64,000 nt of DNA from Pseudomonas sp. QS1027 (GCF_002814235.1 NZ_PHSU01000004.1:310001-374000), one strand, 5' to 3'; shown: positions 51,167 to 60,382, counted from the first letter of the stretch. Numbers and translations are program-made. The notes: a model not told the origin generated them from the sequence alone.

Positions 51167-52036
51167 ATGAGCCATGCCGAGCAATACCTGCACCTGGGGT
51201 CCGCTCCGTCGTATGTCGATGCGGTGAACCGCTCGATCAACGTCGCGGGGACAGCCTTTGCCTACCGTGATCTGGGGCCTCGCGGTGGTGTGCCCTTGAT
51301 TCTGTTCAACCATTGGGGCGCGGTTCTGGACAATTTCGACCCGCGGATCGTCGATGGCCTTGCCGCCAGGCGTCATGTCATCGCCACGAACTACCGGGGT
51401 ATCGGCGCCTCAGGCGGAACAGCGCCGCTGACCGTCGCTGAAATGGCTCTGGATGCCATCGCCCTGATCCACGCGCTGGGCTTCGAGAAGGTCGACCTGC
51501 TGGGGTTTTCACTGGGCGGCTTTGTGGCGCAGGACATCGCGCTCAAAGCCCCCGGGTTGGTCCGCAAGCTGATTTTGACCGGCACCGGGCCTGCGGGCGG
51601 CCAAGGTATCGACAAGGTGGGTAGCGTGTCCTGGCCGTTGATGATCAAGGGTTTGCTGACGCAGCGGGACCCGAAGTCCTACCTGTTCTTCACGACTACG
51701 GCCAATGGTCGGCAAGCGGCCAAGGCTTTCTTGAAGCGACTGACGGAGCGCAAACAGAACCGGGACAAAGGTCCCACACCTGCCGCCTTCATGCGGCAAT
51801 TGAAAGCGATAAAGGCCTGGGGGCGGCAGGCTCCCCAGGATCTGGGGAGCCTGCGCATCCCGGTGCTGATCGCTAATGGTGATAACGACATCATGGTGCC
51901 TACGGTCAACTCTACTGATATGGCGCACCGCATCCCGAACGCGCAACTGATCATCTATGCAGACGCCGGGCACGGCGGGATTTTCCAGCACCACGCCGAC
52001 TTCGTGCCCAAGGCCCTGGCCTTCCTCGAGGCCTGA
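51167..52036 (+). CDS. Alpha/beta hydrolase (non-heme haloperoxidase/esterase-like)
   Basis: A 289-residue alpha/beta hydrolase: LILFNHWGAVLDNFDP (oxyanion, near residue 43), nucleophile Ser in LLGFSLGGFVAQD (near 114), acid in NGDNDIMVP (near 244) and His in DAGHGGIFQ (near 268). ATG 51167 with GGAG six bases before is preferred to an in-frame ATG at 51131. TetR-controlled with the downstream quinone reductase-like gene. Substrate unknown. Confidence 0.88.
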   Translation: MSHAEQYLHLGSAPSYVDAVNRSINVAGTAFAYRDLGPRGGVPLILFNHWGAVLDNFDPRIVDGLAARRHVIATNYRGIGASGGTAPLTVAEMALDAIALIHALGFEKVDLLGFSLGGFVAQDIALKAPGLVRKLILTGTGPAGGQGIDKVGSVSWPLMIKGLLTQRDPKSYLFFTTTANGRQAAKAFLKRLTERKQNRDKGPTPAAFMRQLKAIKAWGRQAPQDLGSLRIPVLIANGDNDIMVPTVNSTDMAHRIPNAQLIIYADAGHGGIFQHHADFVPKALAFLEA

Positions 52037-52130
52037 CACTTCGACTCGCCGAACAGGCAGTCTCGGGATTCCGGCGCCGTCCATGCTCACCACGGCGCTT
52101 CAACTTCGTCATTCAGAGAGTCAGATCACC

Positions 52131-53129
52131 ATGAAGGCATTTTTCATCGATAGCTATGGCAAGGGGAATGGACAGATTGGCCTGCTACCCGAGCCTGAGG
52201 TGCGGGCCAACGACGTTCTGGTCCAGGTCCATGCCGCGAGCGTCAACCTGTTGGATTCCAAGATCCGCAAGGGCGAGTTCAAGCTGATCCTGCCGTATCG
52301 CTTTCCCTTGGTACTGGGCAATGACCTGGCGGGCGTGGTGGTGCGTGTCGGGGCCAACGTGCGCCGGTTCAAGCCTGGCGACGAAGTCTACGCCCGCCCG
52401 CAGGATGATCGCATCGGTACCTTTGCCGAATTTATCAGCGTGACGGAGGATGCGCTGGCGCTGAAGCCCGGAAACCTCGACATGGGCGAAGCCGCGTCCA
52501 TGCCCCTGGTGGCACTGACGGCCTGGCAGGTGCTGGTGGAAACCGCCAAGCTGAAGAAGGGGCAGAAGGTGCTTATTCATGCGGGTTCAGGTGGGGTGGG
52601 CACTGTCGCCATCCAGCTCGCCAAGCACCTGGGGGCCTTTGTGGCCACGACCACCAGCACAAGCAATGTCGAGTGGGTGAAAGCCCTGGGCGCGGACGTT
52701 GTGATCGACTACAAGAAGCAGAACTTCGAGACTGTGCTGCAGGGCTACGACGTCGTGTTGAACAGCCTGGGGTCGGATGTCCTTGAGAAATCGCTCAAGG
52801 TGCTGAAACCGGGCGGACAACTGATTTCCATCTCCGGCCCACCGACTCCGCAATTCGCCGAAGAGCAGGGCCTGTCCTGGGGATTGAAGCAGGTCATGCG
52901 CCTGTTGAGCCTAGGCATCCGCAGGAAGGCGCGTAAAGCCGGTCTCCGCTACGCGTTCGTTTTCATGCGGGCAAATGGTGCACAGTTGCACGAAATCAGC
53001 GCCCTTATTGAGTCTGGCGCCATCAAGCCGGTGGTGGATAGAGTCTTCCCGCTGGAGTCGACCGCTGAGGCATTGAGCTATGTCGAACAGGGCAGGGCGA
53101 AGGGCAAGGTGATCATCAAGGTCAGCTAA
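52131..53129 (+). CDS. NADP-dependent oxidoreductase, MDR/quinone reductase type
   Basis: A 332-residue medium-chain dehydrogenase/reductase without the structural zinc cysteines. GroES-like N-domain (HAASVNLLDSKIRKG; PLVLGNDLAGVVVRVG), nucleotide motif HAGSGGVGTVAIQLAKHLGA (near residue 152). Members reduce quinones or enones with NADPH. 94 bp follow the hydrolase gene, probably same transcript, so both may act in one detoxification response. Confidence 0.9.
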   Translation: MKAFFIDSYGKGNGQIGLLPEPEVRANDVLVQVHAASVNLLDSKIRKGEFKLILPYRFPLVLGNDLAGVVVRVGANVRRFKPGDEVYARPQDDRIGTFAEFISVTEDALALKPGNLDMGEAASMPLVALTAWQVLVETAKLKKGQKVLIHAGSGGVGTVAIQLAKHLGAFVATTTSTSNVEWVKALGADVVIDYKKQNFETVLQGYDVVLNSLGSDVLEKSLKVLKPGGQLISISGPPTPQFAEEQGLSWGLKQVMRLLSLGIRRKARKAGLRYAFVFMRANGAQLHEISALIESGAIKPVVDRVFPLESTAEALSYVEQGRAKGKVIIKVS

Positions 53130-53567
53130 CGGTGAATCGCTGACTCCCCAGGCCCGGGCACCGCGACGGGGCGCGATGGGAACGGTGATCACTATCTGCA
53201 CTTTTATAGGGCGCCACGGGTGGCGGCTTGCACCAATCAGGGATGGGCTCATGGGTATTTGCCATCATTCGTCCAGGCGTCTCGAATGGTTACCCTAATC
53301 AGTGAGTATTGAAGTCCCTCGCGCTGGCGGCTGGCACAAAGGGTGCAATACTCCTTTCAGGTTCACCTCAAGCGCAGTCCTGTGGACGGCCCCTCGCTTA
53401 ACGACGAGCGGCTGTTCGAACAGGTGAAAGGCAACATCGGTGGATCAGGCAGGGAGGCCTGGTTTCAACACCGTAAAGGAACAGGCAAAGGCGCCTGGAA
53501 CCGAGAGGTTTCAGGCGTTTTTTTTTGCCGTAACCGTATTCGAAACCCTGATCGGGAAGTGTCTGAT
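53130..53567. other. 438-bp intergenic region with possible small RNA
   Basis: No convincing coding frame. A sigma-54-like element, TGGCAC-N5-GTGC, is at 53332-53346 (one mismatch to TGGCAC-N5-TTGC). About 145 bp later comes a strong terminator (53492-53526), placed before the chemotaxis receptor gene and not after a gene, so a short transcript may end there. Several GGA triplets occur in between. In-frame extension of the receptor into this region is rejected as it would cross the terminator. Confidence 0.4.
53492..53526 (+). terminator. Rho-independent terminator upstream of the MCP gene
   Basis: An 11-position stem, CGCCTGGAACC and GGTTTCAGGCG with one mismatch, GAGA loop, followed by nine T's. 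It lies 42 bp before the receptor start codon and points in the same direction, hence termination of an upstream small transcript or attenuation of the receptor gene. Confidence 0.8.
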
Positions 53568-55187
53568 ATGGCCAAGTTAAGCACGGCACAACGTATTGTC
53601 ATCGGCTTTGCAATTGCGCCGTTGGTCCTCACTGGCCTGGTGTTGTATGCGTTGCACGATCTGGCAACGCTCAAGGAACAGGCGATGGTGATCGTCAAGC
53701 AGGACTGGCCGAAGATCGATCCGATCATGGTCATCGCCACCGGTGTGCGGGATAACGCCAGGAACACCCGGGATCTGCTGCTCGACAAAGACAATCAGCA
53801 AGCACAACAGTCCATCGAAACCACCAAAAAACACATCAGCCAGGCCCTTGAAACCCTCGAGCCGTTGCTCGATACCCCAGAGGGCAAGAGCGCCTATGCG
53901 ACCCTGAAACGGAATCGCGAGGCTTATGTCGCCGCGTTCACCCAAGTGCAGGTGCTGATCAAGCAAGGCACTGTCGATGCCGCCATGACGCAGTTGAAGC
54001 AGCAAGTCATTCCCGCCGAGCTCCAAGTCTACCAGAGCCTGGACGCCCTGATGGCGCTGCAAGGGCAGATCTTCGTCGATCGTGAGCGGTCGGCGGAGGA
54101 GCTGTACAACGACGCGCGGCGGAACATGCTGGGCTTGTTTGTGCTCTGCCTGGTCTCGGTCACCGCGGCGGCGATCGTCGTCACGCGCAGTGTCACCCGG
54201 CCTTTGGGCGGGGAGCCCGATGCGGCCGCGCGGGTGTTGAGTCAAATCGCCCAGGGCGACCTGACGATTCAGGTGCCGCTGAATGCCAGTGGCGCCGATA
54301 GTATGATGCTGAACATGCACAAGATGCAGCAAAACCTGAATACGATGGTCAAGGGCATTGCGGCGTCGGTCGATCAGGTGGCCAGTTCGTCCGAGCAGTT
54401 GAGCGTGGTCAGCAGCCAGACCCGCAACAGCCTGCAGTTGCAGGGCCAGGAGATCGAGCAGGCGGCCACGGCGGTCAATCAAATGACCGCGGCGGTCGAC
54501 GAAGTTGCGCGCAACGCCGTCAGCACCAGCGAGGCGTCCAAGGTCTCCGAGCAAACCGCGCAGCGCGGCCGTGAGCAAGTCCAGGAAACAGTGGCCTCGA
54601 TCGGCACGCTGGCGGATGGCATGACCGATACCTCACAGCGTATCCAGCAATTGGCCGGGCGCGTGCAGGACATCAGCAAAGTGCTGGACGTGATTCGCAG
54701 CATCGCCGAGCAGACCAACCTGCTGGCCCTCAACGCGGCGATTGAAGCGGCTCGGGCCGGTGATGCCGGACGCGGTTTTGCGGTGGTCGCCGATGAGGTG
54801 CGGGCGCTGGCCCATCGCACCCAGGTCTCGACCCAGGAAATCGAGCAGATGATCGGCAACGTGCGGCAGGACACCGGGCAGGCGGTGAGCGCCATGCAAA
54901 GCAGCAGTCAGTTGGTGCAGGCCACCCTGGAGGTCGCGCGGCGCTCCGGCGAGGCGCTGGAGGAGATCACCCGATCGATCTCGCAGATCAACGAACGCAA
55001 CCTGATGATCGCCAGTGCCACGGAGGAACAGGCCCTGGTGGCGCGGGAGGTGGATCGCAACCTGGTGGGGATTCGTAACCTGTCCGAGCAGGTCTCGCAG
55101 GGTGCCCAGCAGACTCACACGGCTGGCCTGGAGTTGGCGCAGATGGCCGGCGCCCTGCACCAGACCGTGGCGCGGTTTAAAGTCTAG
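53568..55187 (+). CDS. Methyl-accepting chemotaxis protein with four-helix-bundle sensor
   Basis: A 539-residue receptor: TM1 at residues about 9-29, periplasmic four-helix bundle of about 155 residues, TM2 near 190-212 (LGLFVLCLVSVTAAAIVVTRS), HAMP, and the cytoplasmic signalling domain with the invariant hairpin tip EQTNLLALNAAIEAARAGDAGRGFAVVADEVRALAHRT (near 380-417). ATG 53568 chosen so that TM1 is near the N terminus. Attractant unknown. A perfect terminator follows. Confidence 0.93.
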   Translation: MAKLSTAQRIVIGFAIAPLVLTGLVLYALHDLATLKEQAMVIVKQDWPKIDPIMVIATGVRDNARNTRDLLLDKDNQQAQQSIETTKKHISQALETLEPLLDTPEGKSAYATLKRNREAYVAAFTQVQVLIKQGTVDAAMTQLKQQVIPAELQVYQSLDALMALQGQIFVDRERSAEELYNDARRNMLGLFVLCLVSVTAAAIVVTRSVTRPLGGEPDAAARVLSQIAQGDLTIQVPLNASGADSMMLNMHKMQQNLNTMVKGIAASVDQVASSSEQLSVVSSQTRNSLQLQGQEIEQAATAVNQMTAAVDEVARNAVSTSEASKVSEQTAQRGREQVQETVASIGTLADGMTDTSQRIQQLAGRVQDISKVLDVIRSIAEQTNLLALNAAIEAARAGDAGRGFAVVADEVRALAHRTQVSTQEIEQMIGNVRQDTGQAVSAMQSSSQLVQATLEVARRSGEALEEITRSISQINERNLMIASATEEQALVAREVDRNLVGIRNLSEQVSQGAQQTHTAGLELAQMAGALHQTVARFKV

Positions 55188-55204
55188 GCCGCCGGGCCTC
55201 AACG

Positions 55205-55240
55205 AAAAAGGCTCCGTATCTTTCGATACGGAGCCTTTTT
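55205..55240. terminator. Bidirectional rho-independent terminator between MCP and cstA
   Basis: AAAAAGGCTCCGTATC and GATACGGAGCCTTTTT form a perfect 16-bp stem with a TTTC loop, with A- and T-runs at its ends, so it works for both convergent genes. Confidence 0.92.
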
Positions 55241-55263
55241 TCATCTGCGTCGGCAATCCTCGA

Positions 55264-57321
55264 TCAAACCTCCGGAATAGCCTGGAAAGGCGACTCCTTA
55301 TCCGTGCGCTCCTTGGTGCCCCAGGCCGCGACACCGACCTTGATGGCATAGAACAGGATGCTGAAGACCACGAACAGGAACAGACCTGTCAGCACGGCGT
55401 TGGTATAGGCGTTGAAGATCACGTGCTGCATCTGGGTGATGTCCTTGGCCGGGGCGATCACCTGGCCGGCGTCCAGCGCGACGCTGTATTTCTTCGCCAG
55501 GGCGAGGAAACCGATGGCCGGGTTGGCGTCGAACAGCTTGATGAAGCCGGCGCTGGTGGTGCAGATCAGCAGCCAGGCGGCGGGCAGCAAGGTGACCCAG
55601 ATATAGCGCTGGCGTTTCATCTTGATCAGCACCACGGTGCCGAGCATCAGCGCGATACCGGCGAGCATCTGGTTGGAGATGCCGAACAGCGGCCACAAGG
55701 TGTTGATGCCGCCCAACGGGTCGATCACGCCCTGGTACAACAGGTAACCCCACATCGCCACACAACCGGCGGTGGCGATCAGGTTGGCGGTCCACGACTC
55801 GGTGCGCTTGAGCGCCGGGACGAAGGAACCGAGCAGGTCCTGCAGCATGAAACGTCCGGCACGGGTCCCCGCATCCACCGCCGTCAGGATAAACAGCGCC
55901 TCGAACAGGATCGCGAAGTGGTACCAGAACGCCATGGTGTTTTCACCCGGCAGCACATGGTGGAGGATCTGCGCGATACCGACCGCGAGGGTCGGCGCAC
56001 CGCCGGCGCGGGCCAGCACGGTGGTTTCACCGATGTCCTTGGCCACGGCCAGCAGGGCATCAGGGGTGATTGCGAAGCCCCAGCTGGTAACGGTCTGCGC
56101 CACGCTCACGGCATCGGCGCCAACCACCGCCGCCGGGCTGTTCATGGCGAAGTAGACGCCCGGATCAATGACCGAGGCGGCGACCATCGCCATGATTGCC
56201 ACGAAGGACTCCATCAGCATGCCGCCGTAACCGATATAGCGGGCATGGCCTTCGCTGGCCAGCAGCTTGGGCGTGGTGCCGGAGGCAATCAGCGCGTGGA
56301 AGCCCGAGACGGCGCCACAGGCGATGGTGATGAACAGGAACGGGAACAGGCCGCCTTTCCACACCGGGCCGGTGCCGTCGACGAACTGGGTCAGGGCCGG
56401 CATTTTCAGCACGGGCATGGTGATCAGGATGCCGATGGCCAGGGCCATGATGGTGCCGATCTTGAGGAAGGTCGACAGGTAGTCGCGCGGCGCCAGGATC
56501 AGCCAGACCGGCAACACCGCCGCGACAAAACCGTAACCGATCAGCATCCAGGTGATCTGCAGCCCGGTAAAGGTAAAGGCCTTGGCCCAGACCGGGTCGG
56601 CGGCAATCTGCCCGCCGAGCCAGATCGAACCGAGCAGCAGGAGCACGCCGACAACGGAGATTTCACCGATGCGGCCCGGGCGGATGTAGCGCATGTAGAT
56701 GCCCATGAACATCGCGATCGGGATGGTCGCCATCACCGTGAAGATGCCCCATGGGCTCTCGGCCAGGGCCTTGACCACGATCAGCGCCAGCACCGCGAGG
56801 ATGATGATCATGATCAGGAAGCAGCCGAACAGGGCGATGGTCCCCGGCACGCGGCCCATTTCCTCACGGACCATGTCCCCCAGGGAACGGCCGTTGCGAC
56901 GGGTGGACATGAACAGGACCATGAAGTCCTGCACGGCACCGGCCAGCACCACGCCGGCGATCAGCCAGAGCGTACCGGGCAGGTAGCCCATCTGCGCCGC
57001 CAATACCGGGCCGACCAACGGCCCCGCGCCGGCGATGGCCGCGAAGTGGTGACCGAAAAGAATGTGTTTATTGGTGGGTACGTAGTCCAGGCCGTCGTTG
57101 TTGATGACGGCGGGAGTGGCGCGACTGGGGTCCAGTTGCATCACCTTGCTGGCGATAAACAGGCTGTAGTAGCGGTATGCGACGAGGTAGATTGCGACTG
57201 CGGCGACTACGATCCAGAGGGCGTTGATGGCTTCGCCGCGGCGCAGGGCCACGACACTCAGCGCAAACGCTCCCAGGACAGCCACGGCAAACCAGACGAG
57301 GTGTTTAGCCAGACGGTTCAT
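55264..57321 (-). CDS. cstA: Carbon starvation protein CstA (peptide/pyruvate transporter family)
   Basis: A 685-residue inner-membrane protein with about 16-18 hydrophobic segments. Typical CstA blocks: DYVPTNKHILFGHHFAAIAGAGPLVGPVLAAQMGY (near 80-115), FMSTRRNGRSLGDM, SGFHALIASGTTPK, WPLFGISNQMLAG. CstA family proteins import peptides or pyruvate. ATG 57321 with AGGAG seven bases before is chosen over an upstream extension. Divergent from a Cache histidine kinase and NarL-type regulator that probably control it. Confidence 0.93.
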   Translation of the reverse strand: MNRLAKHLVWFAVAVLGAFALSVVALRRGEAINALWIVVAAVAIYLVAYRYYSLFIASKVMQLDPSRATPAVINNDGLDYVPTNKHILFGHHFAAIAGAGPLVGPVLAAQMGYLPGTLWLIAGVVLAGAVQDFMVLFMSTRRNGRSLGDMVREEMGRVPGTIALFGCFLIMIIILAVLALIVVKALAESPWGIFTVMATIPIAMFMGIYMRYIRPGRIGEISVVGVLLLLGSIWLGGQIAADPVWAKAFTFTGLQITWMLIGYGFVAAVLPVWLILAPRDYLSTFLKIGTIMALAIGILITMPVLKMPALTQFVDGTGPVWKGGLFPFLFITIACGAVSGFHALIASGTTPKLLASEGHARYIGYGGMLMESFVAIMAMVAASVIDPGVYFAMNSPAAVVGADAVSVAQTVTSWGFAITPDALLAVAKDIGETTVLARAGGAPTLAVGIAQILHHVLPGENTMAFWYHFAILFEALFILTAVDAGTRAGRFMLQDLLGSFVPALKRTESWTANLIATAGCVAMWGYLLYQGVIDPLGGINTLWPLFGISNQMLAGIALMLGTVVLIKMKRQRYIWVTLLPAAWLLICTTSAGFIKLFDANPAIGFLALAKKYSVALDAGQVIAPAKDITQMQHVIFNAYTNAVLTGLFLFVVFSILFYAIKVGVAAWGTKERTDKESPFQAIPEV

Positions 57322-57433
57322 TGCGTGTCTCCTGCCAACAGTCGGTAGACTGCGGCGGTAATTTTTATAATTGTGTCCGCGGTACGGAGCTGGCCCAATA
57401 TCCGTGTATGCCGTCAACAAAAGTATCCGCACG

Positions 57434-57458
57434 ACTACGTACGCAGCGTCTACGTAGT
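57434..57458. promoter_or_regulatory. Perfect inverted repeat between cstA and the kinase gene
   Basis: ACTACGTA, 9-bp spacer, TACGTAGT: 8-bp perfect arms in the 162-bp divergent gap, 26 bp before the kinase ATG. A possible site for the NarL-type regulator encoded downstream. Confidence 0.5.
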
Positions 57459-57483
57459 TCTACCGAGAAGCCCGGGATTCGCC

Positions 57484-58845
57484 ATGCAGCTCAAGCACAA
57501 AATCGTCGCCCTGGGGATCCTGCCCCTGGTCCTGGCTATCGCGGTCATCTGCGCGCTGGTGATTTCCCTGAACCGCCAACTGGGCGATCAGCAGGCGCAA
57601 CTGATCGAAGACAGCATTCTGGCGAGCAAGCGTGCGGAACTGAAAAACTACGTCGAAATGGCGCAGAGCCTGATCGCGCCGCTCTACGACGACGGCAAGG
57701 GGGACGCCCACGCCCAGCAGCAAGTGCTGGAAGAGCTGCGCAAGCTCAGCTTCGGGATCAACGGTTACTTCTTTGTCTACGACCGCCAGGGCCGCAGCCT
57801 GATGCACTCGCGGCAGTCGGAGCTGGTGGGCCAATACCTCTGGGACATGAAGGACCCCCACGGCTTGCCGGTGATCCAGGCGCTGCTGAAAAGTGCCGAA
57901 TCCGGGGAGGGCTTTCAGCGCTACGCCTGGAACAAGCCCTCCACCGGCCAGGTGACCGACAAGCTCGCTTATGTGGTGATGCTGGATAACTGGGGTTGGA
58001 TGCTCGGGACCGGCATTTACCTTGAGGACGTCGAGCGCGCCACCCAGCAGGCCCGTGACGAGGTGGCCCAGGGCATCCGCAAGACGATGCTGGCGATCGC
58101 GGTGGTCGCCCTGGTGGCGGTGCTGCTGGTCTTTGCCAGCGGCATGACCCTGAACGTCAGCGAGCATCGCCTGGCTGACAAGAAGCTTCAGCGTCTGACC
58201 CAGCGTATCGTCAGTTTGCAGGAGGAAGAGCGCTCACGGGTTTCCCGTGAACTGCACGACGGTATCAGCCAGGTACTGGTGTCCATCAAGTTTCAGTTCG
58301 AACTGGCCAGCCATGTGCTGGAGAAGGGGCAGGACCGGGGGCTGGACATTTTAAGGGAAGCCGTCGAGCGTCTGGGGGAGGCGATTGGCGAGGTCCGCAG
58401 TCTCTCCCATGACCTGCGCTCGTCCTTGCTCGACACCCTGGGCCTGCCAGCGGCGATTGGCCAGCTCGCCGCCGAGTTCGAGCAGCGCAGCGGGCTGGTG
58501 GTGACCTACGATAACAACGAGTTCGATTGCCAGCTGGTCGATGGACTACCGGTCTCTCTGTTTCGCATCGTGCAGGAAGGCTTGACCAATATTGAGCGCC
58601 ACGCACAGGCGCACACTGTCTCGATTACCCTGCGCGGGTCCGTCGAGTCCGTACGGTTGACGGTGGTCGATGACGGTATCGGTTTCAACGTCGCCCAGGT
58701 CGAACGGCGTCACGCCGGTATCGGTTTGCGTAATATCCGTGAACGGGTCGAGCATTTTGGCGGACGCCTGGAGCTGGCATCGACGCCGGGAAGAAGTGTG
58801 CTGGACGTGCTGTTGCCGCTTAAAATGCCCACTACAAAGTCCTGA
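57484..58845 (+). CDS. Sensor histidine kinase, NarL/HisKA_3 type with single Cache domain
   Basis: A 453-residue kinase: TM1 near residues 7-29, periplasmic single Cache domain (FFVYDRQGRSLMHSRQSELVGQYLWDMKDPHG), TM2 near 198-220, HisKA_3 with phospho-His in SRELHDGISQVLVSIKF (near 257), and HATPase (VDDGIGFN, HAGIGLRNIRERV). The Cache type commonly binds small carboxylates such as pyruvate or acetate. The response regulator gene follows after 30 bp and cstA is divergent. Confidence 0.92.
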   Translation: MQLKHKIVALGILPLVLAIAVICALVISLNRQLGDQQAQLIEDSILASKRAELKNYVEMAQSLIAPLYDDGKGDAHAQQQVLEELRKLSFGINGYFFVYDRQGRSLMHSRQSELVGQYLWDMKDPHGLPVIQALLKSAESGEGFQRYAWNKPSTGQVTDKLAYVVMLDNWGWMLGTGIYLEDVERATQQARDEVAQGIRKTMLAIAVVALVAVLLVFASGMTLNVSEHRLADKKLQRLTQRIVSLQEEERSRVSRELHDGISQVLVSIKFQFELASHVLEKGQDRGLDILREAVERLGEAIGEVRSLSHDLRSSLLDTLGLPAAIGQLAAEFEQRSGLVVTYDNNEFDCQLVDGLPVSLFRIVQEGLTNIERHAQAHTVSITLRGSVESVRLTVVDDGIGFNVAQVERRHAGIGLRNIRERVEHFGGRLELASTPGRSVLDVLLPLKMPTTKS

Positions 58846-58875
58846 CTCAGCCCACCACAAGAGCGAACGTCCCTG

Positions 58876-59508
58876 ATGAGCCTGCTTTATCCAATCCGCG
58901 TCGCCCTGGTCGACGATCACTCCCTGGTCCGGGATGGGATCAAGGCCCTGCTGGCGATCATGCCCGCCCTGGAAGTGGTGGGCGAAGCCGAGAGTGGCGC
59001 CGAGGCGCTTGAGATGGTGCGGCGCTGCCAGCCGGACCTGCTGCTGGTGGATATCGGCCTGAAGGACATGAACGGACTCGAGCTGACCCGGGTGTTGAGC
59101 AAGACGTATCCGTTGCTGAAGATCCTGGTCCTCAGCATGTACGACAACCATGAGTATGTGAGTGAGTCCGTGCGTTCCGGCGCCAGCGGTTACGTGCTGA
59201 AGAATTCCCCTTCACGGGAAATCATTGCGGCCATTGAAGCCATCGCCAGCGGCGGGACCTTCTACAGCGCCGCGATCGCCCAGCGGCTGATCGCCGACAA
59301 GCACACCGACAACGAGCTGACCCCGCGCGAAAGCCAGGTGCTGCGCAAGATGGTCGAGGGCATGAACAACAAGGAAATGGCCCGCGAGCTGGACATCAGC
59401 GTACGCACGGTGGAGACCCATCGCCTGAGCATCCGCCGCAAGCTCAACATCGACAAGCCCGCGGCCCTGGTCAAATACGCGATTGACCACGGGATCATTT
59501 CCCACTGA
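58876..59508 (+). CDS. Response regulator, NarL/LuxR family
   Basis: A 210-residue regulator: receiver with phospho-Asp in LLLVDIGLKDMNG (near residue 58), DD pair near 14, and a LuxR HTH (LTPRESQVLRKMVEGMNNKEMARELDISVRTVETHRLSIRRKL, residues about 150-192). Partner of the kinase just upstream; likely binds the divergent cstA region. Confidence 0.94.
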   Translation: MSLLYPIRVALVDDHSLVRDGIKALLAIMPALEVVGEAESGAEALEMVRRCQPDLLLVDIGLKDMNGLELTRVLSKTYPLLKILVLSMYDNHEYVSESVRSGASGYVLKNSPSREIIAAIEAIASGGTFYSAAIAQRLIADKHTDNELTPRESQVLRKMVEGMNNKEMARELDISVRTVETHRLSIRRKLNIDKPAALVKYAIDHGIISH

Positions 59509-59509
59509 G

Positions 59510-59534
59510 GCCCGTCAGCACACGGGCTATTTAA
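59510..59534 (+). terminator. Weak terminator after the response regulator gene
   Basis: GCCCGT and ACGGGC (59510-59515, 59522-59527) form a 6-bp stem with a 6-nt loop, followed by TATTTAATT. Short stem and interrupted T-run make it weak. Confidence 0.4.
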
Positions 59535-59630
59535 TTGTCGCCCTCGTGGCGACGGTGAAGCGCACGGCGCGTTATTTATGCCTACTGGGTGCCCCGACAT
59601 AATTCAGGCTCTCACGCAGGAGAGTTGATA

Positions 59631-59954
59631 ATGCCCATTGCAGCGATCAATACCATCGAAATAGAAGCCGCTCCCGGACGGGCGGGTGAGGTCGGCACGA
59701 AGCTTTCCCATATCGTGCATGCGCTGCTGAACAGTTCGGCGTGCATGGGCTATGGGGTCGCTGACCATCATGCGCTTGAAAACGCCTGGATCGTCACCGG
59801 TTACTGGCGTTCCGAGGGGCAGATGCTGGCGCATTTCAACCATCCTGAGTTGATCGGTTTCATGGAGCTGTTGAACAGTGGCCTGATCCGTCGAATCCAC
59901 TTCAACAGCTTTGTCCTGGGGCGATCTGAAGTTGAACGTCATGTCGGTCAATGA
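59631..59954 (+). CDS. ABM-fold (antibiotic biosynthesis monooxygenase-like) protein, copy 2
   Basis: A 107-residue protein with the same fold and pattern as the protein at 48967-49332: AINTIEIEA start, ENAWIVTGYWRSEGQMLAHFNHPE core, HFNSFVLGRS end. AGGAG lies eight bases before ATG. The next gene, a LysR HTH-only protein, starts within its last codons (14-bp overlap). Function unknown. Confidence 0.8.
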   Translation: MPIAAINTIEIEAAPGRAGEVGTKLSHIVHALLNSSACMGYGVADHHALENAWIVTGYWRSEGQMLAHFNHPELIGFMELLNSGLIRRIHFNSFVLGRSEVERHVGQ

Positions 59955-60234
59955 AGTGCCGTTCAGTGGCCTTGATTTGAACCTGATGCTGGTGTTCACC
60001 CTGGTTTTCCGCGAGCGCAGTGTCAGCCGAGCCGCCCATTGCCTGAGGGTCACCCAGCCGGCCGTCAGCGGTTCATTGGTCCGTTTGCGTCGCTACTTTG
60101 GTGATCCGCTGTTCGTGCGGGGAGGCCAGAGCATGCGCCCCACGGCCAAGGCTCGGGAAATCGCCGGCCTGCTGTTACCGGCCATGGCGCAGATCGAGCT
60201 GCTGCTGACCCATCACAAGTGCGCAAAAAACTGA
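59941..60234 (+). CDS. LysR-type protein reduced to the DNA-binding domain
   Basis: A 97-residue protein with a full LysR winged HTH (LDLNLMLVFTLVFRERSVSRAAHCLRVTQPAVSGSLVRLRRYFGDPLFVRGG, residues about 11-62) and linker helix, ending at HHKCAKN just where the effector-binding domain should begin. Full-length members have about 300 residues, and no effector-domain coding is seen in the next 150 bp in other frames, so this is not a simple frameshift. Either a truncated gene or a small DNA-binding protein that dimerises by its linker helix. It overlaps the ABM gene. Confidence 0.65.
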   Translation: MSVNEVPFSGLDLNLMLVFTLVFRERSVSRAAHCLRVTQPAVSGSLVRLRRYFGDPLFVRGGQSMRPTAKAREIAGLLLPAMAQIELLLTHHKCAKN

Positions 60235-60382
60235 TTGTCGGGTTCTGGCGCCGGGTTGTCGGCTGCTTCACCCGCGATTGTCTCCCGAATGGCGACTAAC
60301 AGTATCACTTCGCGTTATTTATCCGGTTATGGCGTTGCGTCATTATTCAAACATCGGCAGCGAAGATTCAGAGGACGTGGCG

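Noticed and set aside
53346..53526. Assignment of the possible small RNA as RsmX/Y/Z or CrcZ
   Set aside because: The upstream GacA-type element of Rsm RNAs and the A-rich motifs of CrcZ are not seen, and the neighbours do not match.
55015..57348. Plus-strand open frame of 777 codons across cstA
   Set aside because: Antisense of the clearly recognised CstA gene; composition (His/Asp/Gln-rich) is typical of a shadow in GC-rich DNA.
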